The translations under genes and the position numbers were made by a program. Below, piece by piece: positions 35,163 through 45,526 of a DNA stretch of 64,000 nucleotides; position 1 is the stretch's first letter, and every line of letters begins with the position of its first letter. The notes under the pieces were generated by a model. The model was not told the origin of the DNA and searched no databases. It saw only the letters and a list, made by a program, of their open reading frames with translations. Origin of the DNA: Streptococcus vestibularis (GTDB taxonomy: Bacteria > Bacillota > Bacilli > Lactobacillales > Streptococcaceae); contig JAABLG010000001.1 in assembly GCA_010604095.1 (NCBI GenBank), positions 62,001 through 126,000 on the forward strand. The letters run 5' to 3'.

Positions 35163-35219
35163 ATGAGACTAATCGACGATCACCCCGAACCGCACCTAAC
35201 CAGTCAATCGCTGATTTAG
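35163..35219 (+). CDS. Short leader ORF upstream of mgtA (mgtL-like, acidic/proline-rich)
   Basis: An 18-codon ORF, MRLIDDHPEPHLTSQSLI, with an excellent ribosome-binding site (AAAGGAG, 6 nt before ATG) lies between the M-box terminator and mgtA. The D-D-H-P-E-P core resembles in character the acidic/proline leader peptides (mgtL) of enterobacterial mgtA, whose translation destabilises ribosomes at low Mg2+. Its last codons (35202-35211) are the 5' arm of a hairpin with 35239-35248, next to a second possible hairpin that covers the mgtA Shine-Dalgarno. I infer a translation-dependent control layer; expression is unproven. Confidence 0.6.
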   Translation: MRLIDDHPEPHLTSQSLI

Positions 35220-35265
35220 TGTCTTAGGGACTCCATAAGTGATTGGCTCCTGATTAAATAAGGAG
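35202..35265 (+). promoter_or_regulatory. Competing hairpins over the mgtA ribosome-binding site
   Basis: Hairpin 1: AGTCAATCGC (35202-35211, inside the leader ORF) with GTGATTGGCT (35239-35248). Hairpin 2: CTCCT (35247-35251) with AGGAG (35261-35265), which is the mgtA Shine-Dalgarno. They share 35247-35248 and are adjacent, so a ribosome on the leader ORF could shift the balance. Confidence 0.5.
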
Positions 35266-35271
35266 ATTCCA

Positions 35272-37932
35272 ATGTCAACAAATAAAGAAAGACTTATTGC
35301 TGCTCTTCAAGAGCCACTTGAAACAACCCTTACTCGCTACAATACTCATTTGGATGGCTTGAAGGAAGACCAAGTAGAAGAAAACCGTGACCTTTATGGG
35401 GAAAATGTCATTACCAAAGGACAAGAGGATTCTATCATCAAAAAGATTTATGAATCTATCATCAACCCCTTTACTGTTATTCTCTTAGTTATCGCTCTGG
35501 TTTCCTTTATCACCAATGTCTGGCTTGCTAAACCAGGTGAAGAAGACCCAACGACTTCTATCATTATTGTCACTCTAGTTTTGATATCTGGTGGTATCCG
35601 TTTTATTCAAGAACTTCGTAGTGACAAGGCTGCTAGCAATTTGTCTCGCATGATTGTCAATACAGCAACAGTACTTCGAGATGGCAGTGAGCAAGAAATC
35701 CCAATCGATGAAATTGTGGTTGGAGATGTGGTCAAACTGAGTGCGGGAGATATGATTCCTGCGGATGTGGTCTTGCTAGACTCTCGTGATTTCTTTGTTC
35801 AACAGTCTGGCTTGACAGGTGAAAGCGATGCTGTGGAAAAGGCTTGTCTGGCTAAGGCGGATGGTCAAAATCTAGAGAGCCTGCTTGAAAGTGAGAGCCT
35901 TGCTTTCATGGGAACTAATGTTATCTCTGGTCGTGCAACAGCCTTGGTTTTAGTTGTTGGTGATGACACCATGATGGGAGCTATCGAGCAGACCATCAAT
36001 ACTTATGACGAACCAACTTCATTTGAACGTGAGATGAACTCCATTTCTTGGCTCTTGATTCGACTCATGTTGGTCATGGTTCCTGTTGTTTTTGTGATTA
36101 ACGGTTTAACAGATGGGGACTGGCTTGAAGCCGGTGTCTTTGCCCTTAGTGTGGGAGTCGGTTTGACCCCAGAAATGTTGCCGATGATTATCACAGCCAG
36201 TCTTGCCAAGGGTTCTATCATTATGGCCAAGGAAAAGGTGGTCATCAAAAAGCTTAATGCTATTCAAGACCTAGGGGCTATCGACATCCTTTGTACGGAT
36301 AAGACAGGAACCCTGACTCAGGATGAAATCGTTCTTGAGTACCCTCTTGATATCCATGGTGACCTTGACCTATCAGTACTTCGGAGAGCCTATCTTAATT
36401 CTTATTTCCAAACTGGCTTAAAAAATCTTATGGACCGTGCCATTATTAGCCGAACTGAAAGAGAAGCTAAGAAACATGACATCGTTCGTGACCTTGACCA
36501 GACCTTCCAAAAGATTGATGAGCTACCTTTTGATTTTGAACGTCGTCGCATGAGTGTCATTGTTCAAGACACTGATGGATCTGTTAGCATGGTGACAAAA
36601 GGTGCCCTTGAAGAAATGCTCTCTGTTTCTAACTATGTGGAATACAAGGGAGACATTATCCCATTAACTGACGATGTTCGTGAGGAAGTCCTTGCGGAAG
36701 TTGCACAGTTGAATGAACAAGGTTTGCGTGTTCTCGGTGTTAGCTACAAATCACAGCTTAATGAAAATGACGTCTTTAGTGTCGAAGATGAAAGTGATAT
36801 GATTTTGACGGGATATCTTGCCTTCCTTGACCCACCAAAACCATCAGCAGCACCTGCTATCAAGGCTTTGGCGGAATATGGTGTGACCACAAAAATTTTG
36901 ACTGGAGACAATGATAAGGTGACACAGGCTGTCTGTGAAAAAGTTGGTCTAGATGTGACGCACATTCTACTTGGAAGTGATCTTGATACCATGTCAGATC
37001 AAGATTTGGCTAAGGCTGTGGAAACGACAACAGTCTTTGCTAAGTTATCTCCAGACCAAAAGGCACGAATTATCCTAAGCCTTAAGGAAAATGGGCATAA
37101 GGTAGGCTATATGGGTGATGGTATCAACGATGCCCCATCCATGAAGGTGTCAGATGTGGGGATTTCTGTGGATACAGCTGTTGATATCGCCAAAGAAACT
37201 GCAGATGCTATCTTGCTTGATAAGGATTTAATGGTCTTGGAAAAAGGTTTGGTTGAAGGACGGAAGGTCTATGCTAATATGACTAAATATATCAAGATGA
37301 CCGTTTCTTCAAATTTCGGGAATATCTTTTCTCTCCTCTTTGCCAGCATTTTCTTACCATTTCTACCAATGGCACCTGTGCATTTGATTGTCCTAAATCT
37401 TGTCTATGATATCTCTTGTATCGCCCTTCCATTTGACAATGTGGACAAGGAATTTCTTAAAGAGCCACATATCTGGGAAGCCAAATCAATCATGCGTTTC
37501 ATGGCTTGGATAGGACCTATTTCGTCCGTATTTGATATTTTGACATATATCTTGCTCTATTTCATCATTGTGCCAATGATTTTGGGGCATGGCTATGTTC
37601 ATGGTTCACCAGAAGCAGCAGCCTTTATTATTATTTTCCAAACAGGTTGGTTTATCGAATCTATGTGGTCTCAAACCATGGTTATCCACATGTTACGTTC
37701 ACCAAAACTACCATTTATTCAAAGTCACCCAGCACTATCAGTTGTTGTGACAACCTTATTTGCTGCTTTCTTTGTGACTTCTCTTCCATACAGTCCATTG
37801 GCTAGTCTCTTAAAACTCAGCCATCTAAACGGTCTCTATTTCATTCTCTTGTTTATCATCATTACTTTGTATATGCTTAGTGTTACCTTTGTGAAGCATA
37901 TCTATATTAAGAAATACAAAGAATGGTTATAG
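35272..37932 (+). CDS. mgtA: P-type Mg2+-transporting ATPase
   Basis: An 886-residue P3B-type ATPase for Mg2+ import. N-terminal cation-ATPase segment, membrane helices with actuator motif SGLTGESD, the phosphorylated Asp343 in CTDKTGTLTQ, nucleotide-binding domain, hinge MGDGINDAPSMKVSDVGISVD, and a C-terminal six-helix block. Length and sequence fit MgtA/MgtB. It is controlled by an M-box and probably a leader ORF. Its Shine-Dalgarno AAGGAG can pair with an upstream CTCCT. Single gene with a strong terminator. Confidence 0.96.
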   Translation: MSTNKERLIAALQEPLETTLTRYNTHLDGLKEDQVEENRDLYGENVITKGQEDSIIKKIYESIINPFTVILLVIALVSFITNVWLAKPGEEDPTTSIIIVTLVLISGGIRFIQELRSDKAASNLSRMIVNTATVLRDGSEQEIPIDEIVVGDVVKLSAGDMIPADVVLLDSRDFFVQQSGLTGESDAVEKACLAKADGQNLESLLESESLAFMGTNVISGRATALVLVVGDDTMMGAIEQTINTYDEPTSFEREMNSISWLLIRLMLVMVPVVFVINGLTDGDWLEAGVFALSVGVGLTPEMLPMIITASLAKGSIIMAKEKVVIKKLNAIQDLGAIDILCTDKTGTLTQDEIVLEYPLDIHGDLDLSVLRRAYLNSYFQTGLKNLMDRAIISRTEREAKKHDIVRDLDQTFQKIDELPFDFERRRMSVIVQDTDGSVSMVTKGALEEMLSVSNYVEYKGDIIPLTDDVREEVLAEVAQLNEQGLRVLGVSYKSQLNENDVFSVEDESDMILTGYLAFLDPPKPSAAPAIKALAEYGVTTKILTGDNDKVTQAVCEKVGLDVTHILLGSDLDTMSDQDLAKAVETTTVFAKLSPDQKARIILSLKENGHKVGYMGDGINDAPSMKVSDVGISVDTAVDIAKETADAILLDKDLMVLEKGLVEGRKVYANMTKYIKMTVSSNFGNIFSLLFASIFLPFLPMAPVHLIVLNLVYDISCIALPFDNVDKEFLKEPHIWEAKSIMRFMAWIGPISSVFDILTYILLYFIIVPMILGHGYVHGSPEAAAFIIIFQTGWFIESMWSQTMVIHMLRSPKLPFIQSHPALSVVVTTLFAAFFVTSLPYSPLASLLKLSHLNGLYFILLFIIITLYMLSVTFVKHIYIKKYKEWL

Positions 37933-37948
37933 GATAACTATACTTAGA

Positions 37949-37970
37949 AAAAGAGCATAAGCTCTTTTTT
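37949..37970 (+). terminator. Terminator of mgtA
   Basis: AAAGAGC-ATAA-GCTCTTTTTT. Confidence 0.88.
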
Positions 37971-38006
37971 CATTTCCCTTCCATTCTGCCAAAATGTCCT
38001 TATTTA

Positions 38007-39577
<1,571 letters not shown>

Positions 39578-39587
39578 GGCTTTATGA

Positions 39588-39611
39588 AGGTCACCTAATG
39601 GCGACTTTTTA
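39588..39611 (+). terminator. Weak terminator or attenuator after glmU
   Basis: GTCACC-TAAT-GGCGAC followed by TTTTT. The stem has one mismatch; partial read-through into the nudix gene is likely. Confidence 0.45.
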
Positions 39612-39653
39612 GGCATCACATCAATTAAGTGGTAAGAAAAAAGGAGGAAAGCC

Positions 39654-40202
39654 ATGAAATACGAAGAAAAAACATTAACACGCGACTCAAAATTTAAAGG
39701 AAATATTTTTGAGGTAGCTGTAGACGAGGTCCTTTTACCAGATGGTAAGACGTCTCGTCGTGAGCTCATTTTCCATAGGGGAGCTGTGGCCGTTTTAGCG
39801 GTTACTCTAGAAGGTAAACTTGTTATTGTTAAGCAATACCGCAAGGCTATTGAAGATGTATCGTATGAAATCCCTGCGGGTAAATTGGAAGTTGGTGAGG
39901 CTGGTGATGAAAAGGATGCGGCAGCACGTGAACTTGAAGAGGAAACCCAATATCAGGGTGATTTAGAGTTGATTTATGAATTTTATACCGCCATTGGTTT
40001 TTGTAATGAGAAAATTAAACTCTATGTGGCGACTAATCTAAAACCTGTTGAGAATCCTCGTCCACTTGATGATGATGAATTCCTTGAAATTTTTGAGTTG
40101 ACCTATGATGAGTGTATGGAGTTAGTGAAATCAGGTGAGATTAAAGATGCTAAAACTATTCTTGCACTCCAGTACTATGCACTCCACTTTGGGGGAAAAT
40201 AA
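39654..40202 (+). CDS. Nudix hydrolase, ADP-ribose pyrophosphatase type
   Basis: A 182-residue Nudix enzyme. The Nudix box runs from GKLEVGEAGDEKDAAARE to LEEETQ (about residues 77-101), after the typical EIPAG lead-in, which fits the ADP-ribose pyrophosphatase subfamily. It probably hydrolyses ADP-ribose to AMP and ribose-5-phosphate. Good AAAGGAGG ribosome-binding site. macP starts 3 nt after its stop codon. Confidence 0.9.
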   Translation: MKYEEKTLTRDSKFKGNIFEVAVDEVLLPDGKTSRRELIFHRGAVAVLAVTLEGKLVIVKQYRKAIEDVSYEIPAGKLEVGEAGDEKDAAARELEEETQYQGDLELIYEFYTAIGFCNEKIKLYVATNLKPVENPRPLDDDEFLEIFELTYDECMELVKSGEIKDAKTILALQYYALHFGGK

Positions 40203-40205
40203 GTT

Positions 40206-40466
40206 ATGGGGAGACCGCTGTTAACTGACGATATCATTGAGCAGGCCAAGCGTGGGGAAATTGATTTAACTGATCACCCTTCTTATCAGGGCTACGATGA
40301 AGACTTTTATGATGAGGCCTTTGATGCTGATTATGAGCCTTCTACCTACAAGAGTCGTCGGATTGAAAATGCGAAACGCAACCAGTTTCAGCACAAACTC
40401 AATCGTATTCTCTTTTGGGTAGTCGTCCTCTTGATTATCCTCTTCATCGCTGTCTTTTATTTCTAA
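40206..40466 (+). CDS. macP: MacP-like membrane-anchored activator of class A PBP
   Basis: An 86-residue protein. The conserved N-terminus MGRPLLTDDIIEQAKRGE is followed by an acidic, Tyr-rich middle, then SRRIENAKRNQFQHKLNRI, and a single C-terminal membrane helix (about residues 67-86) in the type expected for MacP of pneumococcus, which activates PBP2a and is a substrate of the StkP kinase. The position between the nudix gene and mtnN is the same as in pneumococcus. Function inferred from synteny and sequence pattern. Confidence 0.8.
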   Translation: MGRPLLTDDIIEQAKRGEIDLTDHPSYQGYDEDFYDEAFDADYEPSTYKSRRIENAKRNQFQHKLNRILFWVVVLLIILFIAVFYF

Positions 40467-40543
40467 TAATAGTCTAGGCTAGTTAGGCCTAATTCTCTTA
40501 TGACAAGTGATTCACGCAAGATTACAAGCTAAAAAGGAACTAT

Positions 40544-41236
40544 ATGAAAATTGGAATTATCGCTGCCATGGAGCAGGAATTGGTGCTTCTAGTGGAGCAA
40601 TTGGAAAATAAGGTTGAGGAAACCATTCTTGGAAATACCTACTACACAGGACGTTTGGGCAAACACGATGTGGTTTTGGTTCAATCAGGTGTTGGTAAGG
40701 TCATGTCAGCCATGTCTGTGGCTGTTTTGGCGGACCACTTTGAAGTTGAGGCCCTCATTAATACTGGCTCTGCAGGGGCAGTAGCGCCTGGTCTAAAGAT
40801 TGGTGATGTGGTCGTGGCTTCAAAGTTGGCTTATCACGATGTTGATTTGACAGCCTTTGGCTATGATTACGGCCAAATGTCTATGCAGCCACTATATTTC
40901 GAGAGTGACGCAAGCTTCGTGACGACCTTTGAGAAGGTTTTGGCTCAAGCGTCAATTGACAGTAAGATTGGTCTTATCGCTACCGGTGATAGCTTTATTG
41001 CTGGTCAGGACAAGATTGATGCCATTAAGGGGCATTTTCCAGAGGTTTTGGCTGTTGAAATGGAAGGGGCGGCTATTGCTCAGGCAGCCCACAGTGTCAA
41101 GAAACCTTTTATCGTTGTACGTGCTATGAGTGATACAGCAGCTCACGATGCTAACCTTACCTTTGACGAATTTATTATTCAGGCAGGGAAACAATCGGCT
41201 GCTATCTTGATAGACTTTTTGGAAGAACTTGACTAA
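40544..41236 (+). CDS. mtnN: 5'-methylthioadenosine/S-adenosylhomocysteine nucleosidase
   Basis: A 230-residue nucleosidase that splits MTA and SAH, and so recycles methionine and supplies S-ribosylhomocysteine for LuxS. Motifs: MKIGIIAAMEQEL, VLVQSGVGKVMSA, NTGSAG, and the active-site VEMEGAAIAQ and RAMSDTA (catalytic Asp). Last gene of the glmU cluster. Confidence 0.96.
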   Translation: MKIGIIAAMEQELVLLVEQLENKVEETILGNTYYTGRLGKHDVVLVQSGVGKVMSAMSVAVLADHFEVEALINTGSAGAVAPGLKIGDVVVASKLAYHDVDLTAFGYDYGQMSMQPLYFESDASFVTTFEKVLAQASIDSKIGLIATGDSFIAGQDKIDAIKGHFPEVLAVEMEGAAIAQAAHSVKKPFIVVRAMSDTAAHDANLTFDEFIIQAGKQSAAILIDFLEELD

Positions 41237-41334
41237 TTTTCCATCGCTTAATCCCTAAAAGCTACAGAAATTTAACCTGAGTTTTAGGTAAATTAGAAAC
41301 TATTTGACAATTATTAATTATTTTCTTCTCATAA

Positions 41335-41414
41335 TTGAATATTTTTGAAAATATTTTATAATATCACGAAAACACTAGCAATTGAGTTTAAAAGCTTTAT
41401 TGTTAGTGTTTTTT
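41335..41414 (+). ncRNA. Promoter plus terminator hairpin: possible very short RNA
   Basis: TTGAAT (41335-41340) and TATAAT (41357-41362) with 16 nt spacing are followed within about 10 nt by the hairpin AACACTAGCAAT/ATTGTTAGTGTT and a T run (41371-41414). A transcript of about 45-50 nt would be little more than the hairpin. Alternatively the hairpin is only the mtnN terminator. The rest of the 41237-41578 gap is AT-rich and holds the surface-protein promoter. Confidence 0.45.
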
Positions 41415-41519
41415 GTGTGTTTTAGAAAAATTTTAGTAAAATTTAGTGCTTTTTTCTTACAAAAACAGGAAAAAGTGTTGCACAATTTACAAAAATGTTA
41501 ATTAATTGTGACTTACATC

Positions 41520-41547
41520 TTGCAAAAAATTAGAATAGGAGTATAAT
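41520..41547 (+). promoter_or_regulatory. Promoter of the LPXTG surface protein
   Basis: TTGCAA (41520-41525) and TATAAT (41542-41547), 16 nt apart, 43 nt before the start codon. Confidence 0.65.
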
Positions 41548-41590
41548 GCTGGTTGGGAAAGATAAAAATGTTTTGTAAATGGAGGATATT

Positions 41591-44500
41591 ATGAATAGGT
41601 TATTTAGTGATTCGAAGCAACGCTTTTCCATCCGTAAATTTTCAGTCGGTATTGCATCCGTTTTGATTTCAACTGCAATTTTTGGTATTGGTACAGCACA
41701 AGCCGATCAGGTGACAGAGGTTTCTAGTCAACCCGCTACAGATGTGGTGAATGTCTCAGCAAATCAGTCATCGTCAGAGGTTACAGTGCCATCAGTACCA
41801 ACTACAGCAGTAAGTACTGAAAACACAGGTACATCAGTTGATGTTCCAAAGAATGTTAAAGCAGACAGTCCAGCAGCTTCATCTGTCAGTTCAGAACAGA
41901 TTGAAGCTCCACATGGAAATGTGAGTAGCGAAGCATCAAATAGCTCTACAGCTTCAAATGCCACTGGTGTAACTAGTGAGCGTTCAGCTAGTGATTCAGC
42001 AAGTGTTGCTGATCACAAGTCAGCTGAACATGAAGCACCTGTAGAGGCTAAGAAATTGACGAATAGTAGTACTCCTACTAGTACTTCTGATACTCAAATA
42101 ACCAAGACAGGAACTGAAATTCATGTTCAAAACCCTAACGTTGAGCTTCAATTTCCAGACGGAAATAGTATTTACTCAAGAAGTAAGGTTGTTTATCATG
42201 ATATTTTATTCCCTAACGATATAGCTATTAATTCAGGTGACAAAGTTGTCTTCACTCTTCCAAGTGAATTGCAATTTAAGACAAGCTATAGTGTAAATGT
42301 TTACAACCCTAATAACGAAGTTGTTGGTATTGCTCAGGTAGATCCTAAGAATAACAGCGTTGTAACCACATTTAATCATTATTTCGAAGATCACCCTATT
42401 GGGAAATATATGAATTTAGAGTTAGATACACTCTATTCAGAAGCTCTCAAAGGTGGCGAAAAATTGCACCTCAATTTCAATGGTCATGTCGTTAATGTGA
42501 CAGTTGGTTCTGCAAATCCTATCCCTGGTGACGAAGTCATTGCTAAATGGGGTAGTCAGGACAAGAATGATCCAACCCTAATTAACTGGGGAATGCGTCT
42601 CAATTATGCAAGACGTGTCTTGAATAATCTTCAATTGATCGATACTTGGTCTGATAATCAAAGATTTGTTGATAATTCTTTAGAGTTGCGTTACATTGAT
42701 TCTGCTGAGCCATGGGTTGATAAGGGTTCAGCTATGGAATTGATTAAGAGTTTCTCTCACGACGATACTAAATTTGAGTTAAATCTTGGTCGTTTGGACC
42801 GTATGGTTTATGTTTGGTATCAGACACGATTGACCAACCCAGCATCAGATTCTAATAATCCTACGAATAAAGTTGACCTTCATGCAGATGTTGAGTCAAA
42901 AACATATACTTCTGAAGTACGTTTGGTTGGGGGCCTTGGAAATGTCGGCGGTGAACAAGAAGTACGTTTCAATCTTGAATTAGCCAAAGAGTTGGCAGGT
43001 AGAGCCTTGAAAGATAAGGAATTCACCTTCAAATTGGTTGATATGACAGATAATAAGATGGTTGATCTTGGTGAAACAACCAATGATGCCACTGGTAAAA
43101 TTGTCTTCTCAAATCTTGTTCTTAACCAACCTGGTACCTACCACTATCGTGTGACAGAAGTTCCTGGTAATGATAGTGACGTCGTTTATGATAAGCTTCA
43201 AGCTGATGTGACTGTCCAAGTGGCTAGAGAAACCACAGATGGCCGAGAAAAATTAGTGGCCAAAGTGGTTTATCCAGGTGACGTTATCTTCAACAATAAA
43301 TTGGTCACACCAGCCAAAGCTAAGATTCAATTTAGCAAGGAATTGAGCAAGTCAGGTGTAAATCAAGCTTTGACTGCTAATGAATTCCAATTTGTCCTCA
43401 AGGATGAAAAAGGTAATGTTGTCCAAACTGTAGGTAATACAGCAGACGGTCATGTTAACTTTAGCGAATTGACTTTCGACAAGGTTGGTACTTACAACTA
43501 TACCGTTGAAGAAGTTGCAGGTAAGGATGGCGCTATCGTCTATGATACGATGAAAGCTGCTGTTTCTATCACTGTGACACGTGATGGGGATGCTCTTGTT
43601 TCAACAGTTGTTAATCCAAAAGATACTATCTTTAACAACAAGTTTGCGACTCCAGCTCAAGCCTCTATCCAGTTCAGTAAGGAATTGAGCAAAGCAGGTG
43701 TTAACCAAGCCTTGACTGCTAATGAATTCCAATTTGTCCTCAAGGATGAAAAAGGTAATGTTGTTCAAACTGTAGGTAATACAGCAGATGGTCGTGTTGC
43801 CTTTAGTAACCTTAGCTTTGAAAAACCAGGTACCTACACTTATACTGTTGAAGAAGTCAAAGGTAATAACGAAGACATCATCTATGATGGTATGAAAGCA
43901 ACGGTATCAATTACCGTGACACGTGACGGAGAAGCCCTAGTATCAACCGTTACAAATCCAAAAGACACTATCTTCAATAACTATGTCAAAGAATTGAAAC
44001 CAGCTAAAGCTAAATTCGTATTGACTAAAGTTCTTGCAGGTCGTCAACTTCAAGATGGTGAGTTTAGCTTCGTCCTCAAAGATGAAAAAGGTAATGTTGT
44101 CCAAACTGTGACTAACGATGCTAAAGGTAACATCAACTTTGACAGTATTAACTATGATAAACCAGGTGTTTATTACTACACTGTCGAAGAAGTCAAAGGT
44201 TACGAATCTAATGTGGTTTATGACAGCATGGTAGCTAAACTTAAAGTGACGGTTACTAAGAGTGTTGGTGATAAGGAAAACTTGCTCGTAGCAGCAGTTG
44301 CCCTTCCTTTGGATACAGAATTTAACAATAGTTACATTCCACCAAAATCTCCAAAACCACAAACACCACCAACTCCAACAAGACCACCACATGTTCCACA
44401 AAAACCATCAGTGGTTTCTACAACTTCATCAGTGAACCCACAACCAGCTAAGCCAGTTCAATCTTCTGTGAAATCAGGACCTCAACTTCCAGAAACTGGT

Positions 44501-44596
44501 CAAGCCAGTGATAAAGCCTTGCTTGCTCTTGGAGTGGCAGCAGAAGTAGCTGCAGTCATGGGTATAGCCTATAACCGTCGTCGTAAAGACATTTAA
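41591..44596 (+). CDS. LPXTG-anchored surface protein with YSIRK signal and pilin-type isopeptide repeats
   Basis: A 1001-residue secreted wall protein. The YSIRK-type signal peptide shows FSIRKFSVGIASVLIS; cleavage is likely after TAQA. A Ser/Thr/Val-rich low-complexity region (about residues 35-175) follows, then an SdrG-like adhesin module (about 180-450). Four FctA/Spy0128-type isopeptide domains lie at about 454-570, 575-684, 688-797 and 802-913, each with a Lys-bearing first strand, a Y-x-V-x-E-V motif and a terminal F-N-N. A proline-rich wall spanner leads to LPETG at 966-970, a hydrophobic helix and RRRKDI. The ATG at 41591 follows GGAGG; the one at 41579 lacks a site. Ligand unknown; adhesion is likely. 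Confidence 0.9.
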   Translation: MNRLFSDSKQRFSIRKFSVGIASVLISTAIFGIGTAQADQVTEVSSQPATDVVNVSANQSSSEVTVPSVPTTAVSTENTGTSVDVPKNVKADSPAASSVSSEQIEAPHGNVSSEASNSSTASNATGVTSERSASDSASVADHKSAEHEAPVEAKKLTNSSTPTSTSDTQITKTGTEIHVQNPNVELQFPDGNSIYSRSKVVYHDILFPNDIAINSGDKVVFTLPSELQFKTSYSVNVYNPNNEVVGIAQVDPKNNSVVTTFNHYFEDHPIGKYMNLELDTLYSEALKGGEKLHLNFNGHVVNVTVGSANPIPGDEVIAKWGSQDKNDPTLINWGMRLNYARRVLNNLQLIDTWSDNQRFVDNSLELRYIDSAEPWVDKGSAMELIKSFSHDDTKFELNLGRLDRMVYVWYQTRLTNPASDSNNPTNKVDLHADVESKTYTSEVRLVGGLGNVGGEQEVRFNLELAKELAGRALKDKEFTFKLVDMTDNKMVDLGETTNDATGKIVFSNLVLNQPGTYHYRVTEVPGNDSDVVYDKLQADVTVQVARETTDGREKLVAKVVYPGDVIFNNKLVTPAKAKIQFSKELSKSGVNQALTANEFQFVLKDEKGNVVQTVGNTADGHVNFSELTFDKVGTYNYTVEEVAGKDGAIVYDTMKAAVSITVTRDGDALVSTVVNPKDTIFNNKFATPAQASIQFSKELSKAGVNQALTANEFQFVLKDEKGNVVQTVGNTADGRVAFSNLSFEKPGTYTYTVEEVKGNNEDIIYDGMKATVSITVTRDGEALVSTVTNPKDTIFNNYVKELKPAKAKFVLTKVLAGRQLQDGEFSFVLKDEKGNVVQTVTNDAKGNINFDSINYDKPGVYYYTVEEVKGYESNVVYDSMVAKLKVTVTKSVGDKENLLVAAVALPLDTEFNNSYIPPKSPKPQTPPTPTRPPHVPQKPSVVSTTSSVNPQPAKPVQSSVKSGPQLPETGQASDKALLALGVAAEVAAVMGIAYNRRRKDI
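43317..43985 (+). repeat. Two near-identical 342-bp tandem repeats inside the surface-protein gene
   Basis: The second and third isopeptide domains are nearly identical at DNA level with a 342-bp period. For example, AATGAATTCCAATTTGTCCT occurs at about 43379 and 43721. Shorter shared blocks continue into the fourth domain. This allows repeat-number change by recombination. Confidence 0.85.
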
Positions 44597-44610
44597 GGTG
44601 ATAACTAAAA

Positions 44611-44643
44611 AACAGCTTGAAACTTTTGTTTCAAGTTGTTTTT
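44611..44643 (+). terminator. Terminator of the surface-protein gene
   Basis: AACAGCTTGAAAC-TTTT-GTTTCAAGTTGTT followed by TTT; near symmetric, so it may also serve the minus-strand TetR gene. Confidence 0.85.
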
Positions 44644-44669
44644 GCTTTTTCAAGTTCGCAATTGTTATA

Positions 44670-45221
44670 TTAGGACACGAACTCAATATAGGGAGTCTTA
44701 AGGAGTAAAATAAACTGTTTTTTGAAGATGTCAGGTGGCGTTGGAAATTCTTGAGAAATCCACAGTTGGATGATGTTAAGGATATTGAGGAGAAATAATT
44801 CTTGTAAGAAAGGCTTTGGTATTTGAAGGTCTAACTCTGTTGGACTTATATTTTCTTTGAGCCATTTTCCATAAGTGATTTGCAAGAAGCTTCGCCAACT
44901 TGGATCAGCTGCGGTCGTGTAAAGACATCTTAGCCAGGTTCTTTTAGAGTAAAGTAAGGGAATAATATTATCGCAAAAGAGTGTGATTGGATCTTTAGTG
45001 ATTAGATCCTGTTCGATATGAGAATGGATATCGGCATCAATCATTTCATGAATATACTGAATTAATTCATCATAATTGTTAAAATGATTTTGATAAATAG
45101 ACTGCCTAGATATGCCTGCCTCCTTGGCAATTTGGGTTAAGGTAAAGTGAGTGCTAGAAGGGTGTTTAGAAGCGAGCGAGAAGAAGGCATTGATAATATT
45201 TTCTCTAGTTCCTTTAGGCAT
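44670..45221 (-). CDS. TetR-family transcriptional regulator
   Basis: A 183-residue regulator. The N-terminal TetR helix-turn-helix (about residues 8-55) shows TLTQIAKEAGISRQSIYQNHFNNYDELIQYI; the divergent helical C-terminal domain has no recognisable ligand motif. It stands alone on the minus strand between the surface-protein gene and a small membrane protein gene that reads away from it. It may control itself or the adjacent 45527 gene; no clear operator was found in the 300-nt gap. Confidence 0.88.
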   Translation of the reverse strand: MPKGTRENIINAFFSLASKHPSSTHFTLTQIAKEAGISRQSIYQNHFNNYDELIQYIHEMIDADIHSHIEQDLITKDPITLFCDNIIPLLYSKRTWLRCLYTTAADPSWRSFLQITYGKWLKENISPTELDLQIPKPFLQELFLLNILNIIQLWISQEFPTPPDIFKKQFILLLKTPYIEFVS

Positions 45222-45526
45222 AAGAATCTCCTTAGTCTTTTATAATTTTATTATATTGAAATGCTTTTCAAAATCAATAGTCGTGCTAGCAAAAGAGGAA
45301 TAAAAAGCTGACACCGTGTAAATTTGTGAGGCCTATCTATCCGATAAATTGAGAATTTCCTATGAGAAAGAGTAGGTTGGAAATTAGGCTTAGTTGTAGC
45401 AGTTACAGATTTAGAGATTACTTTTTTTGGGGAAAGGTCATTGACAGGACGTCATGTTTTTACTATTGATTGCACCGTTCTTGAGGCTTAATATAACTAT
45501 AATACAAAGGAAAGAAGGTAATTCTG
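45222..45526 (+). other. Intergenic gap between divergent genes
   Basis: AT-rich at the TetR end, with no ORF of note and no convincing homology to known RNA families. A TATAAT at 45498-45503 is the likely -10 for the next gene; the -35 is poor. I see no further structure. Confidence 0.5.

Noticed and set aside
43317-43985. Possible CRISPR array
   Set aside because: The repeats are 342 bp and protein-coding with no spacers, so they are tandem domain repeats. No other short regularly spaced repeats were seen.
43943-44401. 152-residue minus-strand ORF inside the LPXTG gene
   Set aside because: It is antisense to a repeat- and proline-coding region. Composition (Trp/Phe-rich) reflects the complement of Pro/Lys codons, and no start signal is present.
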